Part shown: positions 7,441 to 16,132 of the stretch, piece by piece
How the letters are laid out: each line of letters begins with the position of its first letter
Numbering within the stretch: the stretch's first letter is position 1
Assembly (NCBI RefSeq): GCF_009697385.1
Contig: NZ_VUNL01000008.1
Location: forward strand, 88,405-152,404
Source of the DNA: Wylensekiella montiformis
GTDB lineage: Bacteria; Bacillota; Negativicutes; Selenomonadales; Selenomonadaceae
DNA length: 64,000 nt
Reading direction: 5' to 3'
The notes under the pieces: generated by a model
Database searches by the model: none
Told to the model about the DNA's origin: nothing
Seen by the model: the letters and a program-made list of their open reading frames with translations, nothing else
Program-made: the position numbers and the translations under genes

Positions 7441-8847
7441 TTACAACAGGCTTTTCTTTTTTGTCCAATAATCCAGTCCGAGATCCGTCATGATCCTGAC
7501 CGCTTCATCATAGACATCAAGATATTCCTGCGTCGGCAATAATGTCGTCGTATCGTAGCACGCTTCAAACGGCTTGCCAACCGGAGCAGTTTTATAATCC
7601 TTCTCATACATGCTAATCAGCTTGTCGAGAATCGCATTAACCTTCTCCGTCTCCATACCGGCAACGGCATGCGCACATTCTCCCATGAAGCGGGCTTCCA
7701 TACCCGTTGTGAAGTTCGTGGCCACACCCTTGCTGGCTGCAACACCGGAAAGAACCTCCCGGCCGCTGCATGTATCGGTGATGGCCTGCGCCGCTGTTTC
7801 CAGCAGGCACATGACCGTACACGGTCCAGCCGTCGTATAATACTGATTGCCCATCATCAGATCCAGATGCGACTCGATGGCCATGCAGGCGTGTCCAGCA
7901 ATAGCCAGCGTCTCCCTGGACGTGGTATTGCCCCAGCGCACATGCGTCGGACCATCAAGATGCCAGGTAGCCTGCATCATGACAAAGGAATTCAGCGTCG
8001 TAGCTACATCCACGATCGTGGTCTCTTCAAGGCCGCCGGCATAGCCGCCGTAAATCGGCATCTGCTCGCACATGATCATATCGCTGCTCAGTACATAATG
8101 CGCATCAAAAGTGAGTGCACTGACATCAATCTTGAGCTCATTGAGCTGCGATACTTCATGGCTGTCGGTCGTCCTCATGCCGCCTGGAAAATCTGCAGCG
8201 ATTGCTCCGGCAGCGGAAAGGGATGTTTCATTCCCCTAAAGCCCCATGCCGCAGCGTCCGGCACGCATCTGTGCTTCACGAACCGCCTTGGCCTCTGCTT
8301 TCACAGCAGCGATTTCCCAAGGGGACCCCGGCGTCGGATCCTTGCCCTTGATCGTCTGCAAAACGCCATCCACAATGGTATCTACGATCGGCTCCTGCGC
8401 ATAGGACTGATGAATCGCCTGGAAATACTCTTCCGAGCAGGGAGCGCCGGTCGGTCCGCCCTGAATGATCGGCGCCCGTTTATCATCATGTCGGCGGCAG
8501 GCAATGGTGCGTCCATTCACACCCGGCACACCATACTGCGCGCTCTTCGGTGCATTTTCCACCGAGGCCAGGATCTCTTCTTCCGTATACTTGATGACGC
8601 GATGCGTATCGATGCAATAAACGCCACAAGTTGCCAACAGCTCCAGTCCTGCCAGGAACAAATTGCTGCAAAGCTTCTCATCCGTAGGAATGATCGTATG
8701 CTTGTCCATTTTGATCCCGTATTTCTTCTTGAGCTTCATGGCCGTCTGGGGAATGATCTTAAAATCCCAGTCTTTTTCGTCGACCTTTTCCCCTGTTTTT
8801 GCCCGGTCATAGACATCCATGACCGTAATGGTTCTGGCCAATGTCAT
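7441..8847 (-). CDS. mtmB: Monomethylamine:corrinoid methyltransferase MtmB, with in-frame UAG (pyrrolysine 204)
   Basis: Moves the methyl group of monomethylamine to the MtmC corrinoid protein and releases ammonia. Two open stretches are joined by one TAG at 8238-8236. Read through it, the 468-residue protein runs GRCGMGL-O-GNETSLSAAGA and on into TTDSHEVSQLNELKID, the same context as pyrrolysine 202 of methanogen MtmB. Upstream it has PIVQGGPTG-type sequence (here PIIQGGPTGAP) and downstream MPIYGGYAGGLEETTIVDVAT. The ATG at 8847 follows AAAGGAGGG. The stop is TAA. It is transcribed from its own promoter and attenuator, and the nearby pyl genes supply the twenty-second amino acid. A weak AGGG/CCCT stem-loop starts inside the UAG. 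Confidence 0.96.
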
Positions 8848-8867
8848 AGGAATCCCTCCTTTTTTTA

Positions 8868-8919
8868 TAAAAAAAGCTCATAACACCGATCTTCATCAGC
8901 GTTATGAGCTTCTTTGCCC
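8868..8919 (-). promoter_or_regulatory. Attenuator leader B upstream of mtmB
   Basis: Terminator stem AAGCTCATAAC/GTTATGAGCTT (8911-8901 with 8884-8874, 11 perfect bp) is followed by seven T and ends about 20 bases before the mtmB start codon. Its 5' arm overlaps a competing hairpin GGGC-AAAGAA-GCTC (8919-8906) with an A1/G4 hexaloop. Without antitermination mtmB should hardly be transcribed. Confidence 0.75.
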
Positions 8920-8963
8920 TGCACATCCTCAATAAAGGAATGTATTTTTTTGTTTTCATTGAT

Positions 8964-8992
8964 ATTATACCATGATAACAAAGCGGTTGCAA
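8964..8992 (-). promoter_or_regulatory. Promoter B of mtmB
   Basis: TTGCAA (8992-8987), a 17-bp spacer and TATAAT (8969-8964). The start point would fall near 8957, leaving a leader of about 110 bases. The early leader reads GAAAACAAAAAAATACATTCC, close to the box found in leaders C and D. Confidence 0.8.
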
Positions 8993-9029
8993 GCATAACG
9001 CGATAAGAAATTCTCGTTTTTTACTTCTT

Positions 9030-10259
9030 CTATCCGGTATCCGGATCATCCGGGAAATGAAGAAAGCTCACCTTTTGATGCGGTATGGGAACAGCCGTAA
9101 CCAAAATGCAGTTATGTCCCGTTATGGATACCTTATGCCGATCATAGACGGAGAGCAGCGCTTCGGCAAAATTATGCTTACCGGTAAGTTCATAGGTCTC
9201 GGAGGTACAAAGATGCATATATTCCAGCGATGTGGACGTCTTGCCGCAGACATGCACAATCCCGCCCGGCCGCAGGCCGGCGACCTCTTTCAGCAGCCGT
9301 ACGGTTTCCCGCCCGCTTACTTCACGGAAAATCTTTGGCCCGACAAACTCCACCACTCCGCTGGGATCCGCATAGGAAATCATTTCCGCGCCGGCTTCGA
9401 AAGCCAATCCGATATAGCGGACCAGATTCCGCCGGATCTTTGCCATAGCCGTTTCAATGAATTTTCTTTCCTTTCGCAGACCCCGAAACAACACCATAGA
9501 ATCCATCAGCATAGAAAGAACGGTAAACGGAGCCTCCACCTTCAAAACGCAGGGACGCCCCACGGCATGAAGCAGCCGGATGGCCCGGAGCACCTCAGCA
9601 ATCCGTCCCTTGGAAAAATCAATATCCGGAAGATCGGCCAGCTCCTGAACCGAGTGAAAGCGATACCCTCCGGGCAGCGGCAGATGGCCTGCCTCGGGAA
9701 AGACGATCTCCGCACCAAAGGCCCCGGCCTCGATCGTCACGCAGAACGGAAGTTTGCAGACCGGATCCCCGTTGCTGTCAGCAATGAGGGATGCCGCTGC
9801 ACTCATGAGCGGCGCATATTGATAAGCATCCCAGTAGCTCGCGCCGAACTTCCGGATAACAAATGGCGGTATCTCCTCACTGCCTGCATGATTGCAGTCA
9901 AACCCAGGCAAGCGCTCTCCATCTGCGGTCGGAATCAGCAAAGGACGGGCCGGCGATGGAACCGTCACAAAAATGCTGTGCCGTGGAATGCTCAGACAGG
10001 CCAGATGCCAGCCGTCATTCCGTTCAGCCGGGGAAAGCGCCATGCGTTCCCGATTGTCCGCCGGGCGCAGCAACGGTTCGCCTGCGGGAAGCTTTTCCTC
10101 CCGCTCATCCGCCGCGACCCGTACCCGGCATCGTCCGCAGCACCGTGTGCCGTGACAGCTGCTGTCAATCGTGACACCGTTGCGGCGCGCTGTCTCCAGG
10201 ATGGTTTCATTACGACGGATCCGGCACCGGCGCCCTTCCGGCAAAAAAGTAATGAACAT
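9030..10259 (-). CDS. Ferredoxin domain fused to MtaA/UroD-like methyltransferase; ends in TAG
   Basis: The 409 residues join two units normally in separate proteins. Residues 1-100 are a [2Fe-2S] ferredoxin domain with all four ligands (Cys35, Cys41, Cys44, Cys88), like the N terminus of corrinoid activases. From about 115 to the end is a uroporphyrinogen-decarboxylase-fold methyltransferase of the MtaA/CmuA group, with zinc-type ligands HVCGK and a later GHNC. The ASKHA ATPase of activases is absent. ATG at 10259 follows GGAGGAATCGGG. The gene ends in TAG followed by AAG AAG TAA, so amber readthrough would add only three residues. It is the last gene of the mtmC operon. The function is uncertain: it may couple reduction to methyl transfer. 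Confidence 0.85.
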   Translation of the reverse strand: MFITFLPEGRRCRIRRNETILETARRNGVTIDSSCHGTRCCGRCRVRVAADEREEKLPAGEPLLRPADNRERMALSPAERNDGWHLACLSIPRHSIFVTVPSPARPLLIPTADGERLPGFDCNHAGSEEIPPFVIRKFGASYWDAYQYAPLMSAAASLIADSNGDPVCKLPFCVTIEAGAFGAEIVFPEAGHLPLPGGYRFHSVQELADLPDIDFSKGRIAEVLRAIRLLHAVGRPCVLKVEAPFTVLSMLMDSMVLFRGLRKERKFIETAMAKIRRNLVRYIGLAFEAGAEMISYADPSGVVEFVGPKIFREVSGRETVRLLKEVAGLRPGGIVHVCGKTSTSLEYMHLCTSETYELTGKHNFAEALLSVYDRHKVSITGHNCILVTAVPIPHQKVSFLHFPDDPDTG

Positions 10260-10286
10260 CCCGATTCCTCCTCACTCCTGCCAAAA

Positions 10287-11306
10287 TCAGTTTTTGGCCC
10301 CTTCGACCATCGCCTGCAGATTGCGAAGCGGTGTGCTCGGAGCTGCAGCGCAGCCCGGCGAGATGATGTCTACGCCGCGGGACAGCGCGCTCTTGACCGC
10401 ATCCTTGATCTCCTCCGGCGTACCGTTCAGCAGAACGCCGGACGGGCTGATATCGCCAATGATCGGCGTCTTAATCCCGTTCGCCCGAAATGCTTCCTTC
10501 GCCGCAGGAATATCCACTGCTGATTCTACGCTGATGCCGGCACATCCTGTCGAAGCAATGTCCAGCATTACCTTATCCAGCTTGCCGCAGATATGGATAA
10601 TGACCGGCACATCCAGCGCTTCAATCAGGCGTTTCTCATAAGGCTCGGCAAGCTGACGGTAATTCTTTGGACTGATCATATCCAATGATGCCATCATATC
10701 TTCAATAACAATCGCATCTGCGCCAGCTTCAATATAACCTTTTCCAAACGTGATCGCCGCCTGCAGACCAATCTCCAGGAACGGCTCAATCTTCTCCGGG
10801 GTTTTAAACATCGCCTTCAGAAACGGCGTAATACCGATCAGGCTGTTGGCGATACTGAACGGACCGCCGATACCGCCCATGACCAAAACCTTATCGCCAT
10901 AACGCTGTTTCATCAGACGTACCGCTTCAATGGCAACCGGCACACGGCCGCGCTGCAGAAAATCTGCCGGAAACTCCGGCGTATCTTCAATCGTATACGG
11001 ATGTTTAGCGATGCTGGGAATATGCGTCTTGCCCCCGCTTTTGATTTCAGCCCCCATCGCTTCAGCCTCAATGGTCTGGCAATACGGAGCGCGGACTGCA
11101 TCCAGTCCGATCACTTCCGCACCGCCTTTTCCGGAAAGCACCGCCATCATTTCCGCATCCGAATGAGCTTCCGGCCAGTATACTCCGACCGCATCCATCA
11201 GCTCATAGGTCGCATACTGACAGGCACTGATTACCGATGGACGGTCAACCGGTTCGCCGGCCAGCGCATGCAGCAAGCGCTCTCTTCCTGTCATTTCCTC
11301 TGCCAT
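10287..11306 (-). CDS. MtaA/CmuA-family methylcobamide methyltransferase (UroD fold)
   Basis: A 339-residue TIM-barrel enzyme expected to take the methyl group from a corrinoid protein and pass it on. Zinc ligands are visible as VIIHICGK near residue 235 and SPGCAAAPSTPLRN near the end. In methanogens the acceptor is coenzyme M; in a bacterium like this the acceptor is not evident and tetrahydrofolate is the likelier guess. ATG at 11306 follows AAGGTGG; a TTG at 11327 that overlaps the preceding stop is less likely. Confidence 0.85.
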   Translation of the reverse strand: MAEEMTGRERLLHALAGEPVDRPSVISACQYATYELMDAVGVYWPEAHSDAEMMAVLSGKGGAEVIGLDAVRAPYCQTIEAEAMGAEIKSGGKTHIPSIAKHPYTIEDTPEFPADFLQRGRVPVAIEAVRLMKQRYGDKVLVMGGIGGPFSIANSLIGITPFLKAMFKTPEKIEPFLEIGLQAAITFGKGYIEAGADAIVIEDMMASLDMISPKNYRQLAEPYEKRLIEALDVPVIIHICGKLDKVMLDIASTGCAGISVESAVDIPAAKEAFRANGIKTPIIGDISPSGVLLNGTPEEIKDAVKSALSRGVDIISPGCAAAPSTPLRNLQAMVEGAKN

Positions 11307-11323
11307 AATAAAAGCCACCTTTC

Positions 11324-11995
11324 TCAATTGCCATGTGTTTTCATGATCTCATCCAGAATACGAACCGTATCCCCGGCACTGGCCGAATAATAATCCGCTC
11401 CGATTTTCTGAGCGAACGAAGGCGATATCGGCTTGCCGCCGACAATGACCCGGCAGGACTGGCGGCAGCCGCGCCGCTCCATGAGCTGGATGACGTCCGC
11501 CATATGATTCATGGACGTCGTCATCAGCGACGCCAGAGCCAGTGCATCTGCCTGCTTCTCGATCACCGCATCGACGAAGCGTTCCGCCGAAACATCACGG
11601 CCGATATCAAAAACATCATACCCTGCAGCTTCAACGACTAACGCAACGATATTCTTTCCGATATCATGCGTATCCCCCGCCACTGAACCGATGACAACGC
11701 AGCCCTTCGGCTCCGGCCGCTGCCCCATCATATACGGCCGGAAAATCTTCGTTGCCTCCTCCGCAGCATCAGCGCACGACAGCAATTCCGGAATAAAATA
11801 TTCGCCTTCCTCATAGAGCCGACTGGCTTCTGACATGCCTGCAGCCACAGCGGTTTCCAAAAGCTCCATCTCAAACCAGCCGGCTGTCGTGATGACTCTG
11901 GCAGTATCCGCCGCCGTCTCTACCTCCATATCACGGATCGCATCCGCCAGACGGCGGCGTATCTCCTCTTTTGCTTCAGCAACAGCATCTGCCAT
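11324..11995 (-). CDS. Corrinoid protein (methyl carrier)
   Basis: A 223-residue B12-binding protein of the MtmC/MtbC/MttC group: helical cap over residues 1-95, then the Rossmann domain with GDTHDIGKN, LASLMTTSMN and VIVGGKPISPSFAQKIGADYY. It is most similar in style to the protein encoded at 14748 rather than to MtmC. It sits between an activase and an MtaA-like enzyme, so a carrier role for another methylated amine or methyl donor is likely. The cognate substrate methyltransferase is not in the window. Confidence 0.88.
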   Translation of the reverse strand: MADAVAEAKEEIRRRLADAIRDMEVETAADTARVITTAGWFEMELLETAVAAGMSEASRLYEEGEYFIPELLSCADAAEEATKIFRPYMMGQRPEPKGCVVIGSVAGDTHDIGKNIVALVVEAAGYDVFDIGRDVSAERFVDAVIEKQADALALASLMTTSMNHMADVIQLMERRGCRQSCRVIVGGKPISPSFAQKIGADYYSASAGDTVRILDEIMKTHGN

Positions 11996-12014
11996 CTTCT
12001 CACCACCTGATCAT

Positions 12015-13688
12015 TCAGAACGTCAACGCCTTGACAAACACATCCTGGAATTTCGGATCCTGGGAAAGCTCCACATCCTTGATCTCATCGACCAGATTTT
12101 CCATATAGGTGCGCACTTCCTGATTCAGCAAAAACGCCTTGGCGCCGGATTTTGAGGTGTTGCCGACAAATTTCACCTTGCCGCGGAACGCTTCCGGCAG
12201 CATCCCCTGATCGATCAGGCTGCTTTCCCGCAGATGATAACCGAAGGAGCCGGCAATCTCCACACAATCGACATGTTCCGCTTCAACGCCCAATGCACTC
12301 ATGAGCATTTCCACGCCAGCCCGGATCGCTCCTTTCGCCAGCTGTACCTGACGAATATCCGACTGTGTGATATAGACTTCCTCCGCCACGTAAAATACCG
12401 GTTTCCCGTCTTTTTCCTTCATCTGTGCCTTCAGCACATCGGGATATTTCCCTTTGTCCGGTTTAACCAGACGCCCGGATTTTCCAATCACCCCGACGCG
12501 GACCAGCTCGCCAATGATATCCAGCAAACCGCTTCCGCAAATTCCTGATGCCTTGACATCGCCGATTACATGCGTTTTCGGGGTGCCATCCGGCTGAATC
12601 TGATACAGCTCCAAAGCACCGTTTCCCGCGCGCATGCCACAGGTAATATTCATTCCCTCAAAGGCCGGACCAGCTGCAGTGGAAGTGCCAGCCAGCTTGC
12701 CGTCCTGAGCCAGAATCATTTCCCCGTTTGTACCGATATCGATAAAGAGCGTCGTCCCTTTCTTTTTCTCCAGCTGGGCCGCGAGTACGCCGGACGTGAT
12801 ATCCGGACCGACATAGGCCGAGATGATTGGCGGCAGATAAATGTCGCCATATGGAGAAATCTCCAGATCGTCCGCCGGTACCGTGTTGCCGCCGCGAATG
12901 ACGGCCGTATAAGGAAACTGTCCCAAAGGCTCCGGATTGACGTTGCAGGCCAAATGAATCATCGTAGTATTGCCGCTGTAAATCACTTCATAGATATACC
13001 GGCTCTCGATAGAATTGCGCTTGCAAAGCTCCTGAATCGTATGATTAAATTCATCGCGTATCGCTCCATAGAGCAGGACCAGTCCCTCCGGCTTCGATGC
13101 CATATGGATACGGGTAATGACGTCCTGTGCATGAAGGCTCTGCGGGTTCAATGCCGACAGACTGTCGATCTCTTCTCCGGTATTCATATCAATCAGGGCA
13201 GTGACCAGTGTCGTCGTACCGATATCGATAGCCAGCCCGTAAAACTGCTTGGTCGTATCGCCTTCTTCCTCACCGACCTTTTTCCCGCCCGCAAGAACGA
13301 ACGTCTTCCCCTTCGGTGCCGCATAAACCTTCTGAAACCACGGTTTGATCTCATATTGAAAGGATTCGCCTTCACTGAGGATCTTCAGCGTCTTATTCTG
13401 TTTGGCCGTATTCGGGGCCACAACGATAAGATCGCCATACACTTTCGTATGACAGGCCAGAACGTATCCCTGTTCCTGAAGCTCCGCCGGCAGCTGATAA
13501 TGCGCTTCTTCACATTTCCAGCTTCCAGGTGCTGCATCCTTCAACTGCACCTGGCATTTCCCGCAGGTACCAACGCCGTCGCAAGGAGACTCGATGATAA
13601 TGCCGGCGTCACGGGCTGCCTGCAGAATGGTCACGCCCGCTTCTACGGAAACGCGCTGATCCTGTTCCTGAAAAAACAGTTCTGGCAT
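12015..13688 (-). CDS. Corrinoid reductive activase, ferredoxin + ASKHA (RACo/RamA-like)
   Basis: A 557-residue ATP-dependent activator of corrinoid proteins, the second in the island. The ferredoxin domain has Cys36, Cys42, Cys45 (CDGVGTCGKC) and Cys79. The ASKHA part shows YGLAIDIGTTTLVTALID, LFIDIGTNGEMILAQ, TCGMRAGNGALE and KASGICGSGLLDIIGE. It is shorter than the copy at 5437 because of a smaller linker and C terminus. Its place in the mtmC operon suggests it serves the carriers encoded there. The start ATG is preceded by an AGGAGG site overlapping the end of the upstream gene. Confidence 0.92.
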   Translation of the reverse strand: MPELFFQEQDQRVSVEAGVTILQAARDAGIIIESPCDGVGTCGKCQVQLKDAAPGSWKCEEAHYQLPAELQEQGYVLACHTKVYGDLIVVAPNTAKQNKTLKILSEGESFQYEIKPWFQKVYAAPKGKTFVLAGGKKVGEEEGDTTKQFYGLAIDIGTTTLVTALIDMNTGEEIDSLSALNPQSLHAQDVITRIHMASKPEGLVLLYGAIRDEFNHTIQELCKRNSIESRYIYEVIYSGNTTMIHLACNVNPEPLGQFPYTAVIRGGNTVPADDLEISPYGDIYLPPIISAYVGPDITSGVLAAQLEKKKGTTLFIDIGTNGEMILAQDGKLAGTSTAAGPAFEGMNITCGMRAGNGALELYQIQPDGTPKTHVIGDVKASGICGSGLLDIIGELVRVGVIGKSGRLVKPDKGKYPDVLKAQMKEKDGKPVFYVAEEVYITQSDIRQVQLAKGAIRAGVEMLMSALGVEAEHVDCVEIAGSFGYHLRESSLIDQGMLPEAFRGKVKFVGNTSKSGAKAFLLNQEVRTYMENLVDEIKDVELSQDPKFQDVFVKALTF

Positions 13689-13691
13689 AAT

Positions 13692-14714
13692 TCACTCCTC
13701 CTTTATCGCCGTGGTGAATGCCTGGATATTTTTCAGCTTCGTCGAGGTACTGAGTCCGCAGGCAGGAGAAATAATATCGATATTATTGCGCAGCAGTACC
13801 TTAGCCTGCTTGTAGATCGTATCCGGGTTGCTGAATTCCAACAGATAGGTGCTGAGGTTTCCCATCGTAGTCAGCGTATTGTACTCTTCCTTCATCTGCT
13901 TCAGATTGACAAAGGCATCGACGCTGATTGCATCGCCGTGAAGCTCGGCAATCTGAGGCTTGACCATGGCCATTTCACCGCAGATATGAATAATGACCGG
14001 TACGCCCATTTCATGAATGGCATCCGTCAGCATATTCAAATAGAACACGGCATATTCCTTAAACATTTTCGGACCGAGAATTTCACCGGTAGCCGTCGGA
14101 TCTGCAATCGAGATAACGGTCGCCCCGTTGTCCACCATAAGGCGCGCATATTCAATCAAATGCTGCGTGACATAATCGATGACTTTATGCGCAGCTTCTT
14201 TTTCGCGCCGCAGCTGCTTCAAAAAAGTCATAGGATCGACAATCGAAGCTGAGGTAGAAAGCGGCCCCGTCAGACTCCCGATGGCGGGAATATCCGGATA
14301 TTTCTGCGACAGATAATGCAAAGACTGCACAACAGCCGCTACACGGCTGCTTTTGGCCATCGTCCCTTTTGGCTTAAACTGGACATCTTTGACCGATTGA
14401 AACGCTTCCACTTTAATTTTCGGCTCACAGGACAGCGTTCCGAAATCAATCGGACTTCCCAAGGCCTCCGCCTCTACGGTCATGCAAAACGGTATTCCGA
14501 AATTCTCAAATCCGGTATTTTCCTCCACATCATAAGCCAGCTCCCGCATCAGCGAATCCACATGATGCGCTTCCGGCAGGGTATGCCCGGACTTCTGCAT
14601 GATTTCCACTAACGCAGCATTCATCATTCCTCCCGGACAAATGACCGGATGGCGATCCACCTTTTTCTTCGCCAGTGAGCGAAGCAATCTTTCTTTTGGC
14701 GTCAAAGCATCCAT
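13692..14714 (-). CDS. MtaA/CmuA-family methylcobamide methyltransferase (UroD fold)
   Basis: A 340-residue second-step methyltransferase. It shows the VIIHICGEMAMVKPQI segment with the His-x-Cys zinc ligands, ISPACGLSTSTKLKNIQAF with the third Cys, and IADPTATGEILGPKMFKEY. These match MtbA/MtaA proteins that demethylate methyl-corrinoid proteins. It starts 3 bases before the activase gene in a tight operon (mtmC, carrier, this gene, activase, carrier, second MtaA-like, fusion). The methyl acceptor cannot be told from sequence. Confidence 0.88.
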   Translation of the reverse strand: MDALTPKERLLRSLAKKKVDRHPVICPGGMMNAALVEIMQKSGHTLPEAHHVDSLMRELAYDVEENTGFENFGIPFCMTVEAEALGSPIDFGTLSCEPKIKVEAFQSVKDVQFKPKGTMAKSSRVAAVVQSLHYLSQKYPDIPAIGSLTGPLSTSASIVDPMTFLKQLRREKEAAHKVIDYVTQHLIEYARLMVDNGATVISIADPTATGEILGPKMFKEYAVFYLNMLTDAIHEMGVPVIIHICGEMAMVKPQIAELHGDAISVDAFVNLKQMKEEYNTLTTMGNLSTYLLEFSNPDTIYKQAKVLLRNNIDIISPACGLSTSTKLKNIQAFTTAIKEE

Positions 14715-14747
14715 AAGATTATCTCCTTCCTGTGTCTCCGCTTTGCC

Positions 14748-15398
14748 TCAGCACCCCAGCATATCGCGGGCAATGCGAACGGCTGCGTTCGCGTTGATGC
14801 TGTACGCATCCGCTCCGACTTTTTTCGCAAAAGCCGGCGATATCGGCGCACCACCGATGACCACCTTAATCTTGCCTTCCAGACCGCGCTCTTTGATCAA
14901 ATTGATCGTATCGCCGATCTTGTCCATCGTCGTCGTCATGAGCGCCGCGATCATAATGATCTGCGCGCCTTCCTGCACAGCCAGATCGACGAATTTAGCC
15001 GGTGGAACATCACGGCCGGCATCGACGACGTCAAAATTGGCGGAACTCAGCATAACCTTGACCAGATTCTTGCCGATGTCATGTGTATCGCCCTCGATCA
15101 CGCCGACCACGATCTTATGCTTTTCGCCTGCCGACTCCATCTTGATATGCGGTTTCAAGATATCAATGCCTGTATTCACTGCGTCCGAGCACATCAGCAG
15201 CTCGGGAACGAAATATTCTTCCTCCTCAAACAATTTGCCGGCCTTGTCCATGCCCTTCGCCAGTCCCTGATCGATGGCCCCCAGGGCATCATAGCCCTGA
15301 TCGACTACTTCATTGGCGAGTTCTGCCACCGCACCCTCATCCATATCGACAACGGCTTCTGCCAGCGCCTCATTTAATTCTGCCGCACTCTTTGCCAT
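14748..15398 (-). CDS. Corrinoid protein (methyl carrier)
   Basis: A 216-residue B12-binding methyl carrier with GDTHDIGKNLV, AALMTTTMDKIGD and VVIGGAPISPAFAKKVGADAYS. It has the usual N-terminal four-helix cap. ATG at 15398 follows AAGGAG at a good distance; the upstream ATG at 15416 lies before that site and is rejected. It follows mtmC directly, which makes two different carriers the first two genes of the operon. Confidence 0.9.
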   Translation of the reverse strand: MAKSAAELNEALAEAVVDMDEGAVAELANEVVDQGYDALGAIDQGLAKGMDKAGKLFEEEEYFVPELLMCSDAVNTGIDILKPHIKMESAGEKHKIVVGVIEGDTHDIGKNLVKVMLSSANFDVVDAGRDVPPAKFVDLAVQEGAQIIMIAALMTTTMDKIGDTINLIKERGLEGKIKVVIGGAPISPAFAKKVGADAYSINANAAVRIARDMLGC

Positions 15399-15437
15399 AA
15401 CGCATTCTCCTTCCATTTTGTTCCATTTTCCAGCCGG

Positions 15438-16100
15438 TCAGGCTCTCAATTCCGCCATCAGGCGCTTCGCCTGATCAATCGCTTCTGCCGCATTTTCTGC
15501 ATAAGCATCTGCTCCGATCGATTTCACCCACTCCGGTGAAACCGGAGCACCGCCGAACATGCACTTGTACTGATCGCGTACACCGTCTTCTTTCAGCAGA
15601 TTGATAATATCCCGCTGCGCCGGCATCGTCGTCGTCATAAGCGCAGCGCCAGCGATGATGTCCACCTTGAGCTCCTCTGCCTTCGCCACGACCTCAGCGC
15701 TCGAAACATCGCGCCCCAGATCGATCACCTCAAATCCGCTGGCGGAAAGCATCGTCTTAACGATATTTTTGCCGATATCATGAATATCACTCTCTACGGT
15801 GCAGATCAAAACCTTTCCCATAGAAGTCGCCGACTTGGCTTCTTCCGACAGATCCGCGGTGATGATGCCCACGGCATTCTCAAAAATATCTGCGGCCACA
15901 ACCAGCTGCGGTACGAACACCTCGCCTTCATCAAACAGATCGCTCTGCGTCTGCATGCCGGCGCCCAGTCCTTTACTGATCGCTTCAATCGGATCCAGCC
16001 CCAGCTCCACGGCTTCTTTCGCAGCCTCTGTGCCAAGATCTTCATCCAGCTCCTCAATGCAGGTTTTCAGTTTTGCCAAAACTTCTTCTTTCGTGCTCAT
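15438..16100 (-). CDS. mtmC: Monomethylamine corrinoid protein MtmC
   Basis: A 220-residue carrier that accepts the methyl group from MtmB. The B12 motif is ESDIHDIGKNIV. The end CMFGGAPVSPEWVKSIGADA followed by AENAAEAI matches methanogen MtmC closely, better than the other three carriers here; this is why the mtmC name is used. It is the first gene of a seven-gene operon and is preceded by promoter and attenuator C. The start ATG follows GGAGGAGGTAGTGAATC. Confidence 0.9.
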   Translation of the reverse strand: MSTKEEVLAKLKTCIEELDEDLGTEAAKEAVELGLDPIEAISKGLGAGMQTQSDLFDEGEVFVPQLVVAADIFENAVGIITADLSEEAKSATSMGKVLICTVESDIHDIGKNIVKTMLSASGFEVIDLGRDVSSAEVVAKAEELKVDIIAGAALMTTTMPAQRDIINLLKEDGVRDQYKCMFGGAPVSPEWVKSIGADAYAENAAEAIDQAKRLMAELRA

Positions 16101-16132
16101 GATTCACTACCTCCTCCGAAACTTGAAGCATA

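Noticed and set aside
7441..8847. mtmB as two genes or a pseudogene split by a nonsense codon
   Set aside because: The frame continues in phase, both halves match MtmB without gap, and a full pyl system adjoins; the TAG is the known pyrrolysine position.
8868..8911. T-box or cobalamin riboswitch upstream of mtmB
   Set aside because: No T-box AGGGTGG-like sequence, specifier loop or B12 box is present; the leader is too short.
8807..8959. A leader peptide frame starting MKTKKYIPLL that runs through the mtmB terminator and past the mtmB start
   Set aside because: Its ATG would fall at or within two bases of the expected transcription start, with no ribosome site; the frame is open mainly because the region is A-rich and includes the hairpin.
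9030..10259. The ferredoxin-UroD gene as a frameshifted activase
   Set aside because: The frame is continuous, both domains are complete, and no ASKHA remnant is present in other frames.
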